Source: Planctomycetota bacterium
Lineage (GTDB): Bacteria > Planctomycetota > Phycisphaerae > UBA1845 > UTPLA1
Assembly (NCBI GenBank): GCA_015654675.1
Contig: JAATGM010000006.1
Coordinates: 1 to 64,000 of the forward strand
Reading direction: 5' to 3'
DNA: 64,000 nt
Under the pieces are notes generated by a model. That model did no database searches. It saw only the letters and a program-made list of their open reading frames with translations, and was not told where the DNA came from. Made by a program: the position numbers and the translations under genes. Each line of letters begins with the position of its first letter. Position 1 is the stretch's first letter. Shown here piece after piece: positions 26,564 to 35,205 of this stretch.

Positions 26564-27136
26564 ATGCCGGATGACGACGAATTTATGCAGCGGCTCAAGT
26601 CGGGGGACGCGGGCGTCGTCGACGAAATCGGGAAGAAGTACGGCCCGGAGTTGCAGATTTTCTGCCATCGGATGGTGTACGACGCCCAGCTGGCCGAGGA
26701 CATCGTGCAGGAAGTCATGATGCGGTGCTGCAAGGCGGAAGCGGCGGCCATGCCGACGGGCAGCTTGCGGGGCTGGCTCTATCGGGTGGCGCGAAACCGG
26801 TGCATCGACGAGCTGCGGAAAATGCATCCGCAGGCGCGACTCACAGCGGCGCAAACCGTGCGGACGGACGCGCGCGGCGTTCTGGCGATCGATCGGGCAA
26901 CGACGCCGGCGGGGCGGGCGGTAAAGCAGGATCGGGCGCGGAAAGTGCAGATCGTGATTGACGGGATGGATGACGATCTGCGGGCCGTGGTCATCATGCA
27001 TTTTTTCCAGGGGCTGGCGAACGCGGAGATCGCCGACGCGCTGGAGCTGAGCTTGTCGGGGGCGAAGGCGCGGCTGTCGCGCGCGACGCGACTGCTGCGC
27101 GAGCGGCTCAAGTCGCTTGACGATTCCGGGATATGA
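26564..27136 (+). CDS. ECF-family RNA polymerase sigma factor
   Basis: 190 residues with the two DNA-binding parts of group IV sigma factors. Region 2 spans about residues 20-85: FCHRMVYDAQLAEDIVQEVMMR and SLRGWLYRVARNRCIDELRK. Region 4 (about 125-180) has DDLRAVVIMHFFQGLANAEIADAL and LSLSGAKARLSRATRLLRERL, a helix-turn-helix that reads the -35 element. The ATG at 26564 has GAGGA about 11 bases ahead. Its stop overlaps the start of the zinc-finger kinase gene (ATGA at 27133), so sigma factor and regulator are made together, as usual for ECF systems. Confidence 0.92.
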   Translation: MPDDDEFMQRLKSGDAGVVDEIGKKYGPELQIFCHRMVYDAQLAEDIVQEVMMRCCKAEAAAMPTGSLRGWLYRVARNRCIDELRKMHPQARLTAAQTVRTDARGVLAIDRATTPAGRAVKQDRARKVQIVIDGMDDDLRAVVIMHFFQGLANAEIADALELSLSGAKARLSRATRLLRERLKSLDDSGI

Positions 27137-29790
27137 AGTGCTCGGCGGTCGATGAGCTGCTGCTCGAATATGTCGAGGAGACGCTCGATGGCGCCACGCG
27201 CGCGGACGTGCAGTCGCATCTGAACGGGTGCGCGGCGTGCCGCGAGCGGCTGCGCGACACGCAGGATCTGATCGGCGACCTGTCGGACGCGAAGTCGGCG
27301 TCGTTGGCGAGCGGAAACTATTCAACGTTCGGCGGATCGGGCACGCGGCCGCCGGCAGCGTCGGTCTGGCCGCCCGGGACGCGGCTGGGGGATTTCGAGA
27401 TCATTGGGGAACTCGGCCGGGGCGGGATGGGGACCGTCTATCGGGCGCGGCAGCTTTCGCTCAACCGGGTGGTGGCGCTCAAGGTGCTTTCGGCGGCGAT
27501 GGCGCAGTCGCAGAATCTGGTGTCGCGATTTGTGACCGAGGCGCACGCGGCGGCGAAGCTGCATCACACCAATATCGTGGCGGTCTACGCGCAGGGGGAG
27601 TTTGACGGGCACCTGTTCTACGCAATGGAGTTGATCGAGGGGGAAAGTCTGGACAAGGCCATCCACGGCAAGACGAGCGAGTGGTCGGCGGGGCGGAGCG
27701 GGCGGGATTTTCGGCGGATGGCGCGGCTGATCTCGGAAGTGGCGGATGCGCTGGAGCACGCGCACGGGCAGAGCGTAATTCATCGCGACATCAAACCGCA
27801 GAACCTGATGCTGGGGAGCGATGGGCGACTGCATGTGACGGATTTCGGCCTGGCGCGACTGTTCGACGAGCCGGGCGTGACGATGAGCGGCGAGATGCTG
27901 GGGACGCCGGCGTACATGTCGCCGGAGCAGGTGGGGGCGGATCGGCGAAAGCTGGACCAGCGAACGGACATTTTTTCGCTCGGTGTGACGTTTTATGAAA
28001 TGCTCGCCGGGCGGCGGCCGTTCGAGGGGGCGACGCGCGAGCAGGTTGTGGCGCGAATCTGCACGACGGAGCCAGTGCCGCCGCGAAAGCTGTCGGGCGG
28101 TGTGCCGGTGGATCTTGAGACGATCTGCCTGCGGGCGATGGAGAAGGAGCCGGGGCGGCGGTTTCAGACGGCTGGTGAAATGGCGGCCGATCTGCGGCGC
28201 TATGCGGACAATGTGCCGATCCGGGCGCGGCGGGCGGGGCCGATCGAGAAAACCTGGAAGTGGGTGCGACGGAACCCCGCGAAGACGGCGGTGGCGGCGG
28301 CCGTGATCCTGTTGGGTGCCGGAACGACTGCGTGGACGATTCAGCATGCGCGGCAGCAGCGGGCGGCAGCCGATCGGATGGTACGTGATGCTTGGGAGTC
28401 GCTGGCTTATGTGGACTATCGCGAGCCGGATGAGGCGCGACAGCTATTGAAGCAAGCCGAGCCGCTCGGCCCGGAGCGGGGCAGATTTCTGGCGGCGCGG
28501 GCGCTATCTGTTGTGCTGGAGGACAAGGCGCAGGCCGCGACACTGGCGAAGCAGGCGGTCGAGATTCGCCCCGAGGATCAGGAGATTCTGTATTTGCTCG
28601 CGTGGGCGTTGTTCAGACTGGACGACTTTGCCGGCCAGCAAGCGGCATTAAAACGGGCCAACTCCATCGGCGAGCCGGCCAGCGCGGCCGCCAGCTTTCT
28701 GCGGGGGATGGCGACGATCCGGCAAGAGCCGGACGCGGCGTTCAAGGATCTGCAGGCGGCACGCTATAAACGGACACCGAACGCGCCGGCGCTGGTGCAG
28801 ATCGGGCGGGCGGACAATCAGTTTATGTATCACAGCCGCTCGCACGAGCGCTGGACCGATCATGAAGATGTCTTGCGCGGCGCCTGCCAGATTCAGGATA
28901 CGCGGGCGTATCCGTGCTATCTGCTGTCGTACGCCTATCGATTGTCGGGGGAGATTTTGACCGCGAACGGCGACGTGCCGAAGGCGCGCGATCGATTCAG
29001 GGCGGCCTTGGAATGGGCGACGAAGGCGAAGGAGCGGCAACCTGCGATCTACCTGGGATATGTGGCGGAAGCATCAAACTGGGAGAGCCAGGGAGATTTT
29101 GCCAAGGCGCTGCACGCCTGGGATGAGGGGCGTCCGCACGTGAAGCCCAATGAGCTGAGTGATTATCTCGAATATCACTGGCGATTGTTGTATTGGACCG
29201 GGAAGAACGAAGCGGCGCTGGACGACCTCCGAGCACTCGCCAAAATTACGCCCGAGAGCGCGCCGCGATGGGCCTGGTTTACCTATTTGTTCCCGGCGCT
29301 CATTCTGGCGGAGCGAAATCTCGACCTGGCTAATGCGCAGGTTTCTCGCTTGATCGAGGCGGCGCCGAGCGATCCGCTGTCGGTGGCGGGCGCGGCGGCG
29401 ATGCTTCGCATCCTGGGGCGATCGGAAGAGGCGAACAAGCTTCTTTCGCGGAGTGCGGGGCATCTTCAATTCGGGCGATATACGGTTCCGCTGCTCTCTG
29501 ACTTGCAGATCAGAAAGGTGCTTGAGTTTTGCCAGGGCACGATATCGTTTGATGAGTTGATGAAGTTGGCTCCGACTGGCGGCGATCGCGCCTGGCTGAC
29601 GGCGATCGGTGCTTTTTATGATGGCTGCCGGGAATTGGGGCTGGGGCATCGGGCGGCGGCGTTGGATCGCTTTCGAGCGGCCGATCGTTGTTACGACGAT
29701 GAGGGGTTTTGCTACCTGGCGCGGGTGTTTGTTCGAAAAATGGAGGCCGATCCGCACTGGCCGGGTTGGTTGCCGGCAAATCAGCACTAG
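27133..29790 (+). CDS. Receptor-like Ser/Thr protein kinase with anti-sigma zinc finger and TPR sensor tail
   Basis: 885 residues. The first 40 carry an anti-sigma zinc-binding fold: Cys3, His29, Cys33 and Cys36 in HLNGCAAC. A complete kinase domain follows: glycine loop LGRGGMGTVY (94-103), Lys117, catalytic HRDIKPQNL (217-225), DFG (237-239) and the TPAYMSPEQ activation end. One membrane helix (about 385-405, VAAAVILLGAGTTAWTI) separates it from a long helical region with tetratricopeptide-like repeats, presumably outside. It is co-translated with the ECF sigma factor upstream. The likely role is to hold or release that sigma factor in response to an external signal by phosphorylation; this is inference from domain order and linkage. 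Confidence 0.9.
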   Translation: MKCSAVDELLLEYVEETLDGATRADVQSHLNGCAACRERLRDTQDLIGDLSDAKSASLASGNYSTFGGSGTRPPAASVWPPGTRLGDFEIIGELGRGGMGTVYRARQLSLNRVVALKVLSAAMAQSQNLVSRFVTEAHAAAKLHHTNIVAVYAQGEFDGHLFYAMELIEGESLDKAIHGKTSEWSAGRSGRDFRRMARLISEVADALEHAHGQSVIHRDIKPQNLMLGSDGRLHVTDFGLARLFDEPGVTMSGEMLGTPAYMSPEQVGADRRKLDQRTDIFSLGVTFYEMLAGRRPFEGATREQVVARICTTEPVPPRKLSGGVPVDLETICLRAMEKEPGRRFQTAGEMAADLRRYADNVPIRARRAGPIEKTWKWVRRNPAKTAVAAAVILLGAGTTAWTIQHARQQRAAADRMVRDAWESLAYVDYREPDEARQLLKQAEPLGPERGRFLAARALSVVLEDKAQAATLAKQAVEIRPEDQEILYLLAWALFRLDDFAGQQAALKRANSIGEPASAAASFLRGMATIRQEPDAAFKDLQAARYKRTPNAPALVQIGRADNQFMYHSRSHERWTDHEDVLRGACQIQDTRAYPCYLLSYAYRLSGEILTANGDVPKARDRFRAALEWATKAKERQPAIYLGYVAEASNWESQGDFAKALHAWDEGRPHVKPNELSDYLEYHWRLLYWTGKNEAALDDLRALAKITPESAPRWAWFTYLFPALILAERNLDLANAQVSRLIEAAPSDPLSVAGAAAMLRILGRSEEANKLLSRSAGHLQFGRYTVPLLSDLQIRKVLEFCQGTISFDELMKLAPTGGDRAWLTAIGAFYDGCRELGLGHRAAALDRFRAADRCYDDEGFCYLARVFVRKMEADPHWPGWLPANQH

Positions 29791-29893
29791 CCGGCGGACG
29801 GGGTTGGGGTCATCGGGGCGTTTTTGATATCATGGCATAATGAAGGGAACCGCGCAGGAGCCGTGGGTGGCGGTGCGGTTGAAGGAAGCAACT

Positions 29894-31027
29894 ATGAATT
29901 CGCGACGTCGAATTGTTTTGGGAATTGGGTCGTTCGCCCTGGTCGTCGGTGTCTCGGCCGCATTGGCTGATGGGCCGCATGCACATAATCCGCTCACGAT
30001 TCCGTTTTTCTCGATTGATCGGACATCGCCGTCGATCGGCGGTGCGAACAATCTCCACGCCGATGACATTCTGAAAGTTCCGGGACCGATTCAGGTGGTG
30101 AACAACGTGAACCTCGGACTCGGCCGCCCGGGTGACGAACTGGACGAGCTTTCGGGATCGCGCGACCCGGCGGTGAGTATTCCGAGTTTTTCGCTGCTCT
30201 TCTCGGTCGACCGGCTTTCGGTCGGGGCGGTGCCGCCCGATCCGGGTGTGGTTTCGATGGGGTATCCGTACAACGTGCAGCAGCAGGCCGTTCGGAACCA
30301 GGCGGCCGGCGATCTTTATATGTCGACGGCGCTGTTCAGTCTTTCGGGTCCGCTGCCGTCGCCGCGGGCGATTTTCAATCACACGATGGTCATCAATCAG
30401 GGAGACGCGGGCGGCGTGGATTTCCAGCTCGATCCGCCGAACTCGCCGGACGATTTTATTTCCGGGGCGATCGACGACCTGGACGGCGTCGGTTATTCGC
30501 CGGGGCTGCGCGGGACGCTCAATCAGGCGTTTTTCAGTTTGTCGTCGGATAGCCCTTCGTTGAAGGAGCTTTCGCCGGTGTTGCCGAGCGGGGCGAATAT
30601 CTACTTTGACCAGAACACGGGTGCGGCCGGCGGCGAGCAGCTTTTTGTGAGCGCGGCGAAGCTCGGGCTGCAGGCGGCCGACGACGTGGATGCGTTTGTG
30701 GTGTTCGACAACGGCAATGGCATATTTGAAGACGGGATTGATACTGTGCTGTTTTCGTTGCGGCGGAACTCGCCGACGCTGGCGCTGCTGGGGTTGAGCT
30801 CGGCGGATGTGCTGAAATCGAACGGGGCGTTCAGCTTTTCGCTGCTGGCGAGCGCGGCGCAATTGGGGCTGCTGGGGACGGATGAACTGGATGCGCTGGA
30901 ATTGCTACCGTGTGCGGACATCAATGTCTGCATCAATGAGCGGGCGATCTTCCCTGAGCCGGCCACGGCAATGCTGATTATCGCGGGCGTCGCGGCGATG
31001 CGACGGCGCAACCCGCGGCGGCGTTGA
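29894..31027 (+). CDS. PEP-CTERM protein with repeated FS-(I/L)-x-x-x-SPS motif
   Basis: 377 residues from ATG 29894 (GAAGGAAG site). The signal peptide is IVLGIGSFALVVGVSAALA. The body repeats a unit built on FFSIDRTSPSIGG with GADDIL/SADVL and LGLxxxDELDAL elements; matches occur near IPFFSIDRTSPS, LFSVDRLSVG, FFSLSSDSPSL and LFSLRRNSPTL, spaced some 50-80 residues apart. The repeat suggests a beta-propeller or tandem small beta domains. The end is a PEP-CTERM tag (FPEPATAMLIIAGVAAM plus an arginine tail). Function unknown; an exosortase must be elsewhere. Confidence 0.78.
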   Translation: MNSRRRIVLGIGSFALVVGVSAALADGPHAHNPLTIPFFSIDRTSPSIGGANNLHADDILKVPGPIQVVNNVNLGLGRPGDELDELSGSRDPAVSIPSFSLLFSVDRLSVGAVPPDPGVVSMGYPYNVQQQAVRNQAAGDLYMSTALFSLSGPLPSPRAIFNHTMVINQGDAGGVDFQLDPPNSPDDFISGAIDDLDGVGYSPGLRGTLNQAFFSLSSDSPSLKELSPVLPSGANIYFDQNTGAAGGEQLFVSAAKLGLQAADDVDAFVVFDNGNGIFEDGIDTVLFSLRRNSPTLALLGLSSADVLKSNGAFSFSLLASAAQLGLLGTDELDALELLPCADINVCINERAIFPEPATAMLIIAGVAAMRRRNPRRR

Positions 31028-31092
31028 CTCGCGGCCGCGTTCGGTGCGGACACTCTGAATCGATCTACAATCCAGAGGCAGTGGAGATTCGT

Positions 31093-31674
31093 GTGAGCGA
31101 GCCCGGTGATGTTGCGCCTCGCGAAACGACGATTGTGCTCGGCTACGGACCGGCTCGGAAATCCTTGGGGTGGCGTCGGTGGACCATTCGGTTTGTCGCG
31201 GCGGCAGTTGTGGCGGGCATGCTCTTATTCGCGGCGAGCTTTGAGCGTGGATCGACTGTACTGGTCTGCAACCAGTGTGCAGCGATTCGTCAGTTTCGAT
31301 TCGTTTCTTGCTTTGGTTCGAGATTCCGATCCCATGACATTCAGGCGCAAGGGGCGGTGTCGAAGTTTATTCAGAGGTTTGAGAAGAATGCCTGCTTGCA
31401 TCAATGGACGCTCTGTACCGAGAGCACAACGTTTTCATGCGCGCTGGGACGGGGTGGGAGAATTTTGCGTTGGAGCGACGTGCCCGGGCAATGCCCGGGT
31501 TTGGAACACGCGTTGAATCGGCGCCAGCAATCGAATCCTGCGTTCGCGGCTGCGTTGATCCACGCGGTTCGAAATCCGGATGAAGAGAAGTCGATTGAGT
31601 TGCTGAGCGAACTTTGGGATGAGGCGATTCCCGGCGAAACGACAGCCATGACGGCACCGGCCGCGGGACAATAG
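31093..31674 (+). CDS. Hypothetical protein with one membrane helix and several cysteines
   Basis: Not recognised. From a GTG at 31093 (GGAG nearby) it has 193 residues: about 35 cytoplasmic residues, a membrane helix (FVAAAVVAGMLLFAASF) and an outside domain with Cys pairs (VCNQCAAIRQ, SCFGSR, NACLHQW, LCTEST, SCALG, QCPG) that could bind metal or form disulfides. An ATG at 31024 overlaps the stop of the previous gene and would add 23 residues. Codon use is more mixed than neighbours, which together with isolation suggests a lineage-specific gene. Confidence 0.5.
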   Translation: MSEPGDVAPRETTIVLGYGPARKSLGWRRWTIRFVAAAVVAGMLLFAASFERGSTVLVCNQCAAIRQFRFVSCFGSRFRSHDIQAQGAVSKFIQRFEKNACLHQWTLCTESTTFSCALGRGGRILRWSDVPGQCPGLEHALNRRQQSNPAFAAALIHAVRNPDEEKSIELLSELWDEAIPGETTAMTAPAAGQ

Positions 31675-31781
31675 TTTTTCGGTTGATGATTAGGCGGCGT
31701 TGACTGGGCGGGGCTCCCTCCTGACACTTCAATTCTCAACGTGATTCCGAAGGCGGTGTCGATCTGCGCGGAGGTGCGGCG

Positions 31782-32975
31782 GTGGTGGCGACTTTTGTTG
31801 CATTTGCGGCGGCGTGGGCGCTGGGCGCACCGGCCACACAGCCCGGCGGCGGGGATGAGGTGAGCATTGATTTCGTGGTTCGCGTGCCGGAGGGGACGAA
31901 GGCCGACAGGAAGGTTTGGGTGGCGGGTAATGCCAAGGAATTGGGGGAGTGGAATGCGAATGGCTTGGAATTGAAGAAGGGGGAGGATGGGCGGTATCGC
32001 GGATCGCTGCGCGTACGGCGCGGGACGGGGCTGGAGTTTAAGCTGACGCGCGGGACCTGGGAGACGGTGGAGAAATCGGCGGGAGGCGCGGAGATCGAGA
32101 ACCGGACGCTGGCGGCGAAAGAGGATGCGACGGTCGAACTGGAGGTGGCGGCGTGGTCGGTCGCGACGAAGTCGGGAGCGAGTAGTTCGCGAACGGGGGA
32201 CATCCGGCTGCATGAAAAGTTTCACTCGAAGGGGCTCGGCAATGATCGGGCGCTGATCGTGTATGTGCCGCCCGGGTATGAGAAAGCAGCGGGAACGCGC
32301 TATCCGGTTCTGTACATGCACGACGGGCAGAATCTGTTCGACACGAGCACGTCGTTCATGGGGCTGGAGTGGGGGGCGGACGAGGCGGCGCAGCGGCTGA
32401 TCCTGGCGGGGCGGATGGAGCCGGTCATCATCGTGGGGATCTACAACACGCCGGACCGCATGAATGAATACACGCCGTGGAAGGACTCGGTGCGGGGCTC
32501 GGGCGGGAAGGGGGAGGAGTATGAGCGGTTCGTGATCGAGGAGGTGAAGCCGTTCGTTGATGGCGCGTATCGAACGCAGCCGGATCGCAAGCATACGGCG
32601 GTGGCCGGGTCTTCGCTGGGCGGGTTGATCTCGCTGGACATGTGTCTGCGGCACGCGGACGTTTTCTCGATGGGGGGCGTGATGTCGCCGGCGCTGCAGT
32701 GGGCGGATCGGCGGGTGATTCGCGACGCGAAGGCGGGGTGCAAGGCATTGAAGGAGTGCCGCATCTGGCTGGACATGGGGTCGCGCGAGGGGGCGTCGAT
32801 CTGGGAGTTTAATGCGGGGATCTCGTGGACACGCGAGCTGGTGACAGTGTTTGACGGGTGCGGGTTGGCGCCGGGGCGGGATTATTACTACTTCGAGGAT
32901 GTTGGCGCGCTGCACAATGAGGGGGCCTGGGCGCGGCGGATTGACAAGATGTTGCTGTATTTCTTTGCGAAGTAA
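31782..32975 (+). CDS. Secreted esterase (esterase D / FrsA-like) with N-terminal starch-binding-like domain
   Basis: 397 residues; GTG start after GGAGGTG. After a short signal segment comes a beta domain (about 25-125) with VWVAGNAKELGEWN, the look of a CBM20/CBM48-type carbohydrate-binding module. The rest is a PF00756-type putative esterase: RYPVLYMHDGQNLFD, the nucleophile elbow GSSLGG (Ser), and the late LHNEGAWARRID holding the catalytic His. Such enzymes hydrolyse acyl esters on sugars or related substrates. Export plus a carbohydrate module suggests polysaccharide deacylation; the substrate is inferred only. Confidence 0.85.
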   Translation: MVATFVAFAAAWALGAPATQPGGGDEVSIDFVVRVPEGTKADRKVWVAGNAKELGEWNANGLELKKGEDGRYRGSLRVRRGTGLEFKLTRGTWETVEKSAGGAEIENRTLAAKEDATVELEVAAWSVATKSGASSSRTGDIRLHEKFHSKGLGNDRALIVYVPPGYEKAAGTRYPVLYMHDGQNLFDTSTSFMGLEWGADEAAQRLILAGRMEPVIIVGIYNTPDRMNEYTPWKDSVRGSGGKGEEYERFVIEEVKPFVDGAYRTQPDRKHTAVAGSSLGGLISLDMCLRHADVFSMGGVMSPALQWADRRVIRDAKAGCKALKECRIWLDMGSREGASIWEFNAGISWTRELVTVFDGCGLAPGRDYYYFEDVGALHNEGAWARRIDKMLLYFFAK

Positions 32976-33003
32976 TCTGTTCGCTTCGCTCTATAATGAA
33001 GCG

Positions 33004-33237
33004 ATGTTTGATGAAGCCCGTGAGTTTGGCGTCGTCTGGGACGGAAGCGTCTTGAAGCCGCTTGAACGCCTGGACCTGCCCGCGCAAACGCGCCTGGTCG
33101 TTTCGGTTCGGCGCATCGACGTGACGCCGGAGCGCGCGGCGGAGGGACGCCGGCAGATGCACGAGATTCGGCGATCCGCTTCGGTGCGGCTCGGCGGATG
33201 GCGCCCTTCGCGCGACGAGCTGCATGAACGCGGTTGA
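33004..33237 (+). CDS. DUF104-like antitoxin family protein
   Basis: 77 residues. The core FGVVWDGSVLKPLERLDL followed by PAQTRLVVSVR matches the short beta domain of DUF104/AF2212-type antitoxins, where a 'G-x-L-x-P-L-x-x-L-x-L-P' pattern precedes a strand. In that family the next gene is usually a PIN-domain ribonuclease toxin. Here a frame opening at 33224 starts like such a toxin but ends after 24 codons, so the antitoxin appears orphaned. An alternative is a stand-alone DNA-binding-like regulator. Charged C-terminal half as in toxin-binding regions. Confidence 0.6.
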   Translation: MFDEAREFGVVWDGSVLKPLERLDLPAQTRLVVSVRRIDVTPERAAEGRRQMHEIRRSASVRLGGWRPSRDELHERG

Positions 33238-33298
33238 TGACGCACTCACTCAACGAACGACTCGATTTCCAAATATCAGCTTCGGTATTGTGATCTGA
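33224..33298 (+). pseudogene. Possible vestige of a PIN-domain toxin start
   Basis: ATG 33224 lies inside the end of the antitoxin gene, the overlap expected for a toxin partner, and begins Met-Asn-Ala-Val-Asp-Asp, close to the usual MNAVDTN of PIN toxins. It then diverges and stops at TGA 33296-33298, whose A is the first base of the aldo/keto reductase ATG. No further PIN motif is present. Evidence is only six residues and position, so this may be coincidence. Confidence 0.25.
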
Positions 33299-34179
33299 TG
33301 GAATTGCGGCGGTTTGGGAAGACGGGGTTGCGGGTTTCGGCGCTGGGGTTTGGGGCGATGCAGCTTGGGGAGCCGAGCGTCTCGGAGGCGGCGGCTGGTC
33401 GGATGTTGAATGCCGTGCTGGACTCGGGGGTGAACCTGATCGACACGGCGCGGGGGTACAAGCTTTCGGAGGAGCGGATCGGGCGGCACATCGCGCATCG
33501 GCGGGATGAGTACGTGCTATCGAGCAAGGGCGGGTATGGGGTGGAGGGATGCAAGGATTGGACGGCGCGGTGCATTACGCGCGGCGTGGATCGGGCGCTG
33601 CGGCTGATGCGGACGGATCGGATTGACATCATGCATCTGCATTCGTGTCCGATCGAGACCCTGCAGCGCGGGGAGGTCGTTGAGGCGCTGCTGCGCGAGG
33701 TGGAGCGCGGGCGGGTGCGGGTGGCGGCTTATTCGGGGGAGAACGATGCGCGTGCGTATGCGATTGCTTCGCGGCGGTTTGGGAGCATTCAGACCTCCGT
33801 GAATGTTTGCGATCAGCGCTCGATTGGGGAGGCGCTGCCGGCGGCGCGGCGGCTGGGGCTGGGCGTGATCGCGAAGCGGCCGCTGGCGAACGCGTTCTGG
33901 CGGTATACGACGCGGCCGCGCGGGGAGTATTGCGAGACCTATTGGGAGCGCGGCCGGATCATGGCGTTAACGCCGGGGCGGCAGGCGTGGGATGAACTGG
34001 CACTGCGGTTTTCGGCGTTTACGCCGGGAGTGCATTCGGTGATTACCGGGTCGGCCGACTGGAAGCACTTTCGGCGGAACCTGTCGATCGTTGAGAAGGG
34101 GCCACTGGAGGCGGGCGCGTATCGGGCGGTTCGGGCGGCCTTTGATGCGAACGAGCGGGACTGGATGGGGCAGGTTTAG
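33298..34179 (+). CDS. Aldo/keto reductase
   Basis: NAD(P)H-dependent oxidoreductase of the aldo/keto reductase superfamily, 293 residues. Seen: the start RRFGKTGLRVSALGFGAMQLG, the catalytic Asp and Tyr in IDTARGY, Lys in LSSKGGYG, His in IMHLHSC, and the cofactor-end HSVITGSADWKH. This matches the family of bacterial reductases with a short C-terminus. The substrate is unknown. The start overlaps the stop of a tiny frame (33224-33298), so it may be translationally linked to the antitoxin transcript. Confidence 0.9.
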   Translation: MELRRFGKTGLRVSALGFGAMQLGEPSVSEAAAGRMLNAVLDSGVNLIDTARGYKLSEERIGRHIAHRRDEYVLSSKGGYGVEGCKDWTARCITRGVDRALRLMRTDRIDIMHLHSCPIETLQRGEVVEALLREVERGRVRVAAYSGENDARAYAIASRRFGSIQTSVNVCDQRSIGEALPAARRLGLGVIAKRPLANAFWRYTTRPRGEYCETYWERGRIMALTPGRQAWDELALRFSAFTPGVHSVITGSADWKHFRRNLSIVEKGPLEAGAYRAVRAAFDANERDWMGQV

Positions 34180-34188
34180 GGATCGACT

Positions 34189-34614
34189 TTGACACCGTCC
34201 CGCTGTCCCGTGTGTGAACGCGGTCTGACCTGGCGAGAGTATCGAACCGCCGAGCGGTTTCAGGCGATCAAGTGCGCCGATTGCGGTTCGATCCTTAGAA
34301 TCGCCGCAGGCATACCATGGGTCGTCAGCGGCCTCGCCAGTGTTGTGGTTGTGGCGCCCCTAGTCATCGCTCTGGCTCAAAAGCGACATTGGTTACTGGC
34401 ATGCATACTTGCAGTAGTAGTCGGTCGAGCGGTTGATCGCTTTTTTCGATTCGTTCCGATCGGCCGCATGGTCGCCGTGGTTTTTGGCGACGGTCGATGC
34501 AAGCAATGCGGCTATGACTTGACCGGCCTGGTGAGTGACCGGTGTTCGGAGTGCGGGGCCTTGCATGGTTTAGTGGAGACGCCCGGCCGACCGACACCCG
34601 AAACCGGAAATTGA
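34189..34614 (+). CDS. Small membrane protein with zinc ribbons at both ends
   Basis: 141 residues. TTG at 34189 is the only possible start because the stop codon of the aldo/keto reductase is four codons upstream in the same frame; AGGGA precedes it. The product has an N-terminal zinc ribbon (CPVC...CADCG), two membrane helices (WVVSGLASVVVVAPLVIAL and LLACILAVVVG) and a C-terminal ribbon (CKQCGYDLTGLVSDRCSECG). The second ribbon is the same type as in the gene at 16223. Function unknown. Confidence 0.6.
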   Translation: MTPSRCPVCERGLTWREYRTAERFQAIKCADCGSILRIAAGIPWVVSGLASVVVVAPLVIALAQKRHWLLACILAVVVGRAVDRFFRFVPIGRMVAVVFGDGRCKQCGYDLTGLVSDRCSECGALHGLVETPGRPTPETGN

Positions 34615-34692
34615 GACTCGATCGGGGCGCCTGGGGCGATTGCAAATTGCCGGGAATTGGCGCTTTGAGAGCTTCGGGCAGCGCGCCGCCGC

Positions 34693-35205
34693 TCACCCCC
34701 ACTGGCCGTCGTGGCGTTGCCACACGCTGGGACGGCCTCTCATTGTCATGATGACGTGGACGCCAAGCAATTCGATGATGATGAGCCCCAGAGCGCCCTG
34801 CAGCGCGATCGCCGGAAGTTCGGCCGGCAGAGGCAGTCGTGATTTCATGATCAGCAGGTAGGTCGACATGCCGCCAATCCAGAGCGCGGCGCCGCCGATT
34901 GCCCACACTGCGCAGCGCGCTGCTAGGCGCACGAACCAACGTGAGATGTTTTCCGGTTCCGGCTCCGTGACGATCCGGGGCAACACACCGTGCAAGTAGA
35001 GCAGCTCTACGTAGTGTCCACCGAAGGTGATCCAGAGCGCAGCCGCTACGCGGGCCAGCCATCCCTTCCAGTCACCGGCGTGTGCCGGCATGCCACGGAG
35101 CAGCAGGGTCGCGACCGATCCGATGATGACCGCCATCGGAACAGTTCGGAGGAGCGTTGCTCTAAGTGATTCGGTGGCGGCGGGTGTCAGCGCGAGTCTG
35201 GCCAT
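34693..35205 (-). CDS. Hypothetical four-helix membrane protein
   Basis: 170 residues with about four hydrophobic segments (VPMAVIIGSVATLLL, VAAALWITFGGHYVELL, CAVWAIGGAALWIGGM, LQGALGLIIIELLGVHVI). No family is recognised and no conserved catalytic motif stands out. It is transcribed away from the molybdenum hydroxylase operon, sharing the 328-base region to its right. Its convergent neighbour at 34189 ends 78 bases away. Confidence 0.55.
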   Translation of the reverse strand: MARLALTPAATESLRATLLRTVPMAVIIGSVATLLLRGMPAHAGDWKGWLARVAAALWITFGGHYVELLYLHGVLPRIVTEPEPENISRWFVRLAARCAVWAIGGAALWIGGMSTYLLIMKSRLPLPAELPAIALQGALGLIIIELLGVHVIMTMRGRPSVWQRHDGQWG

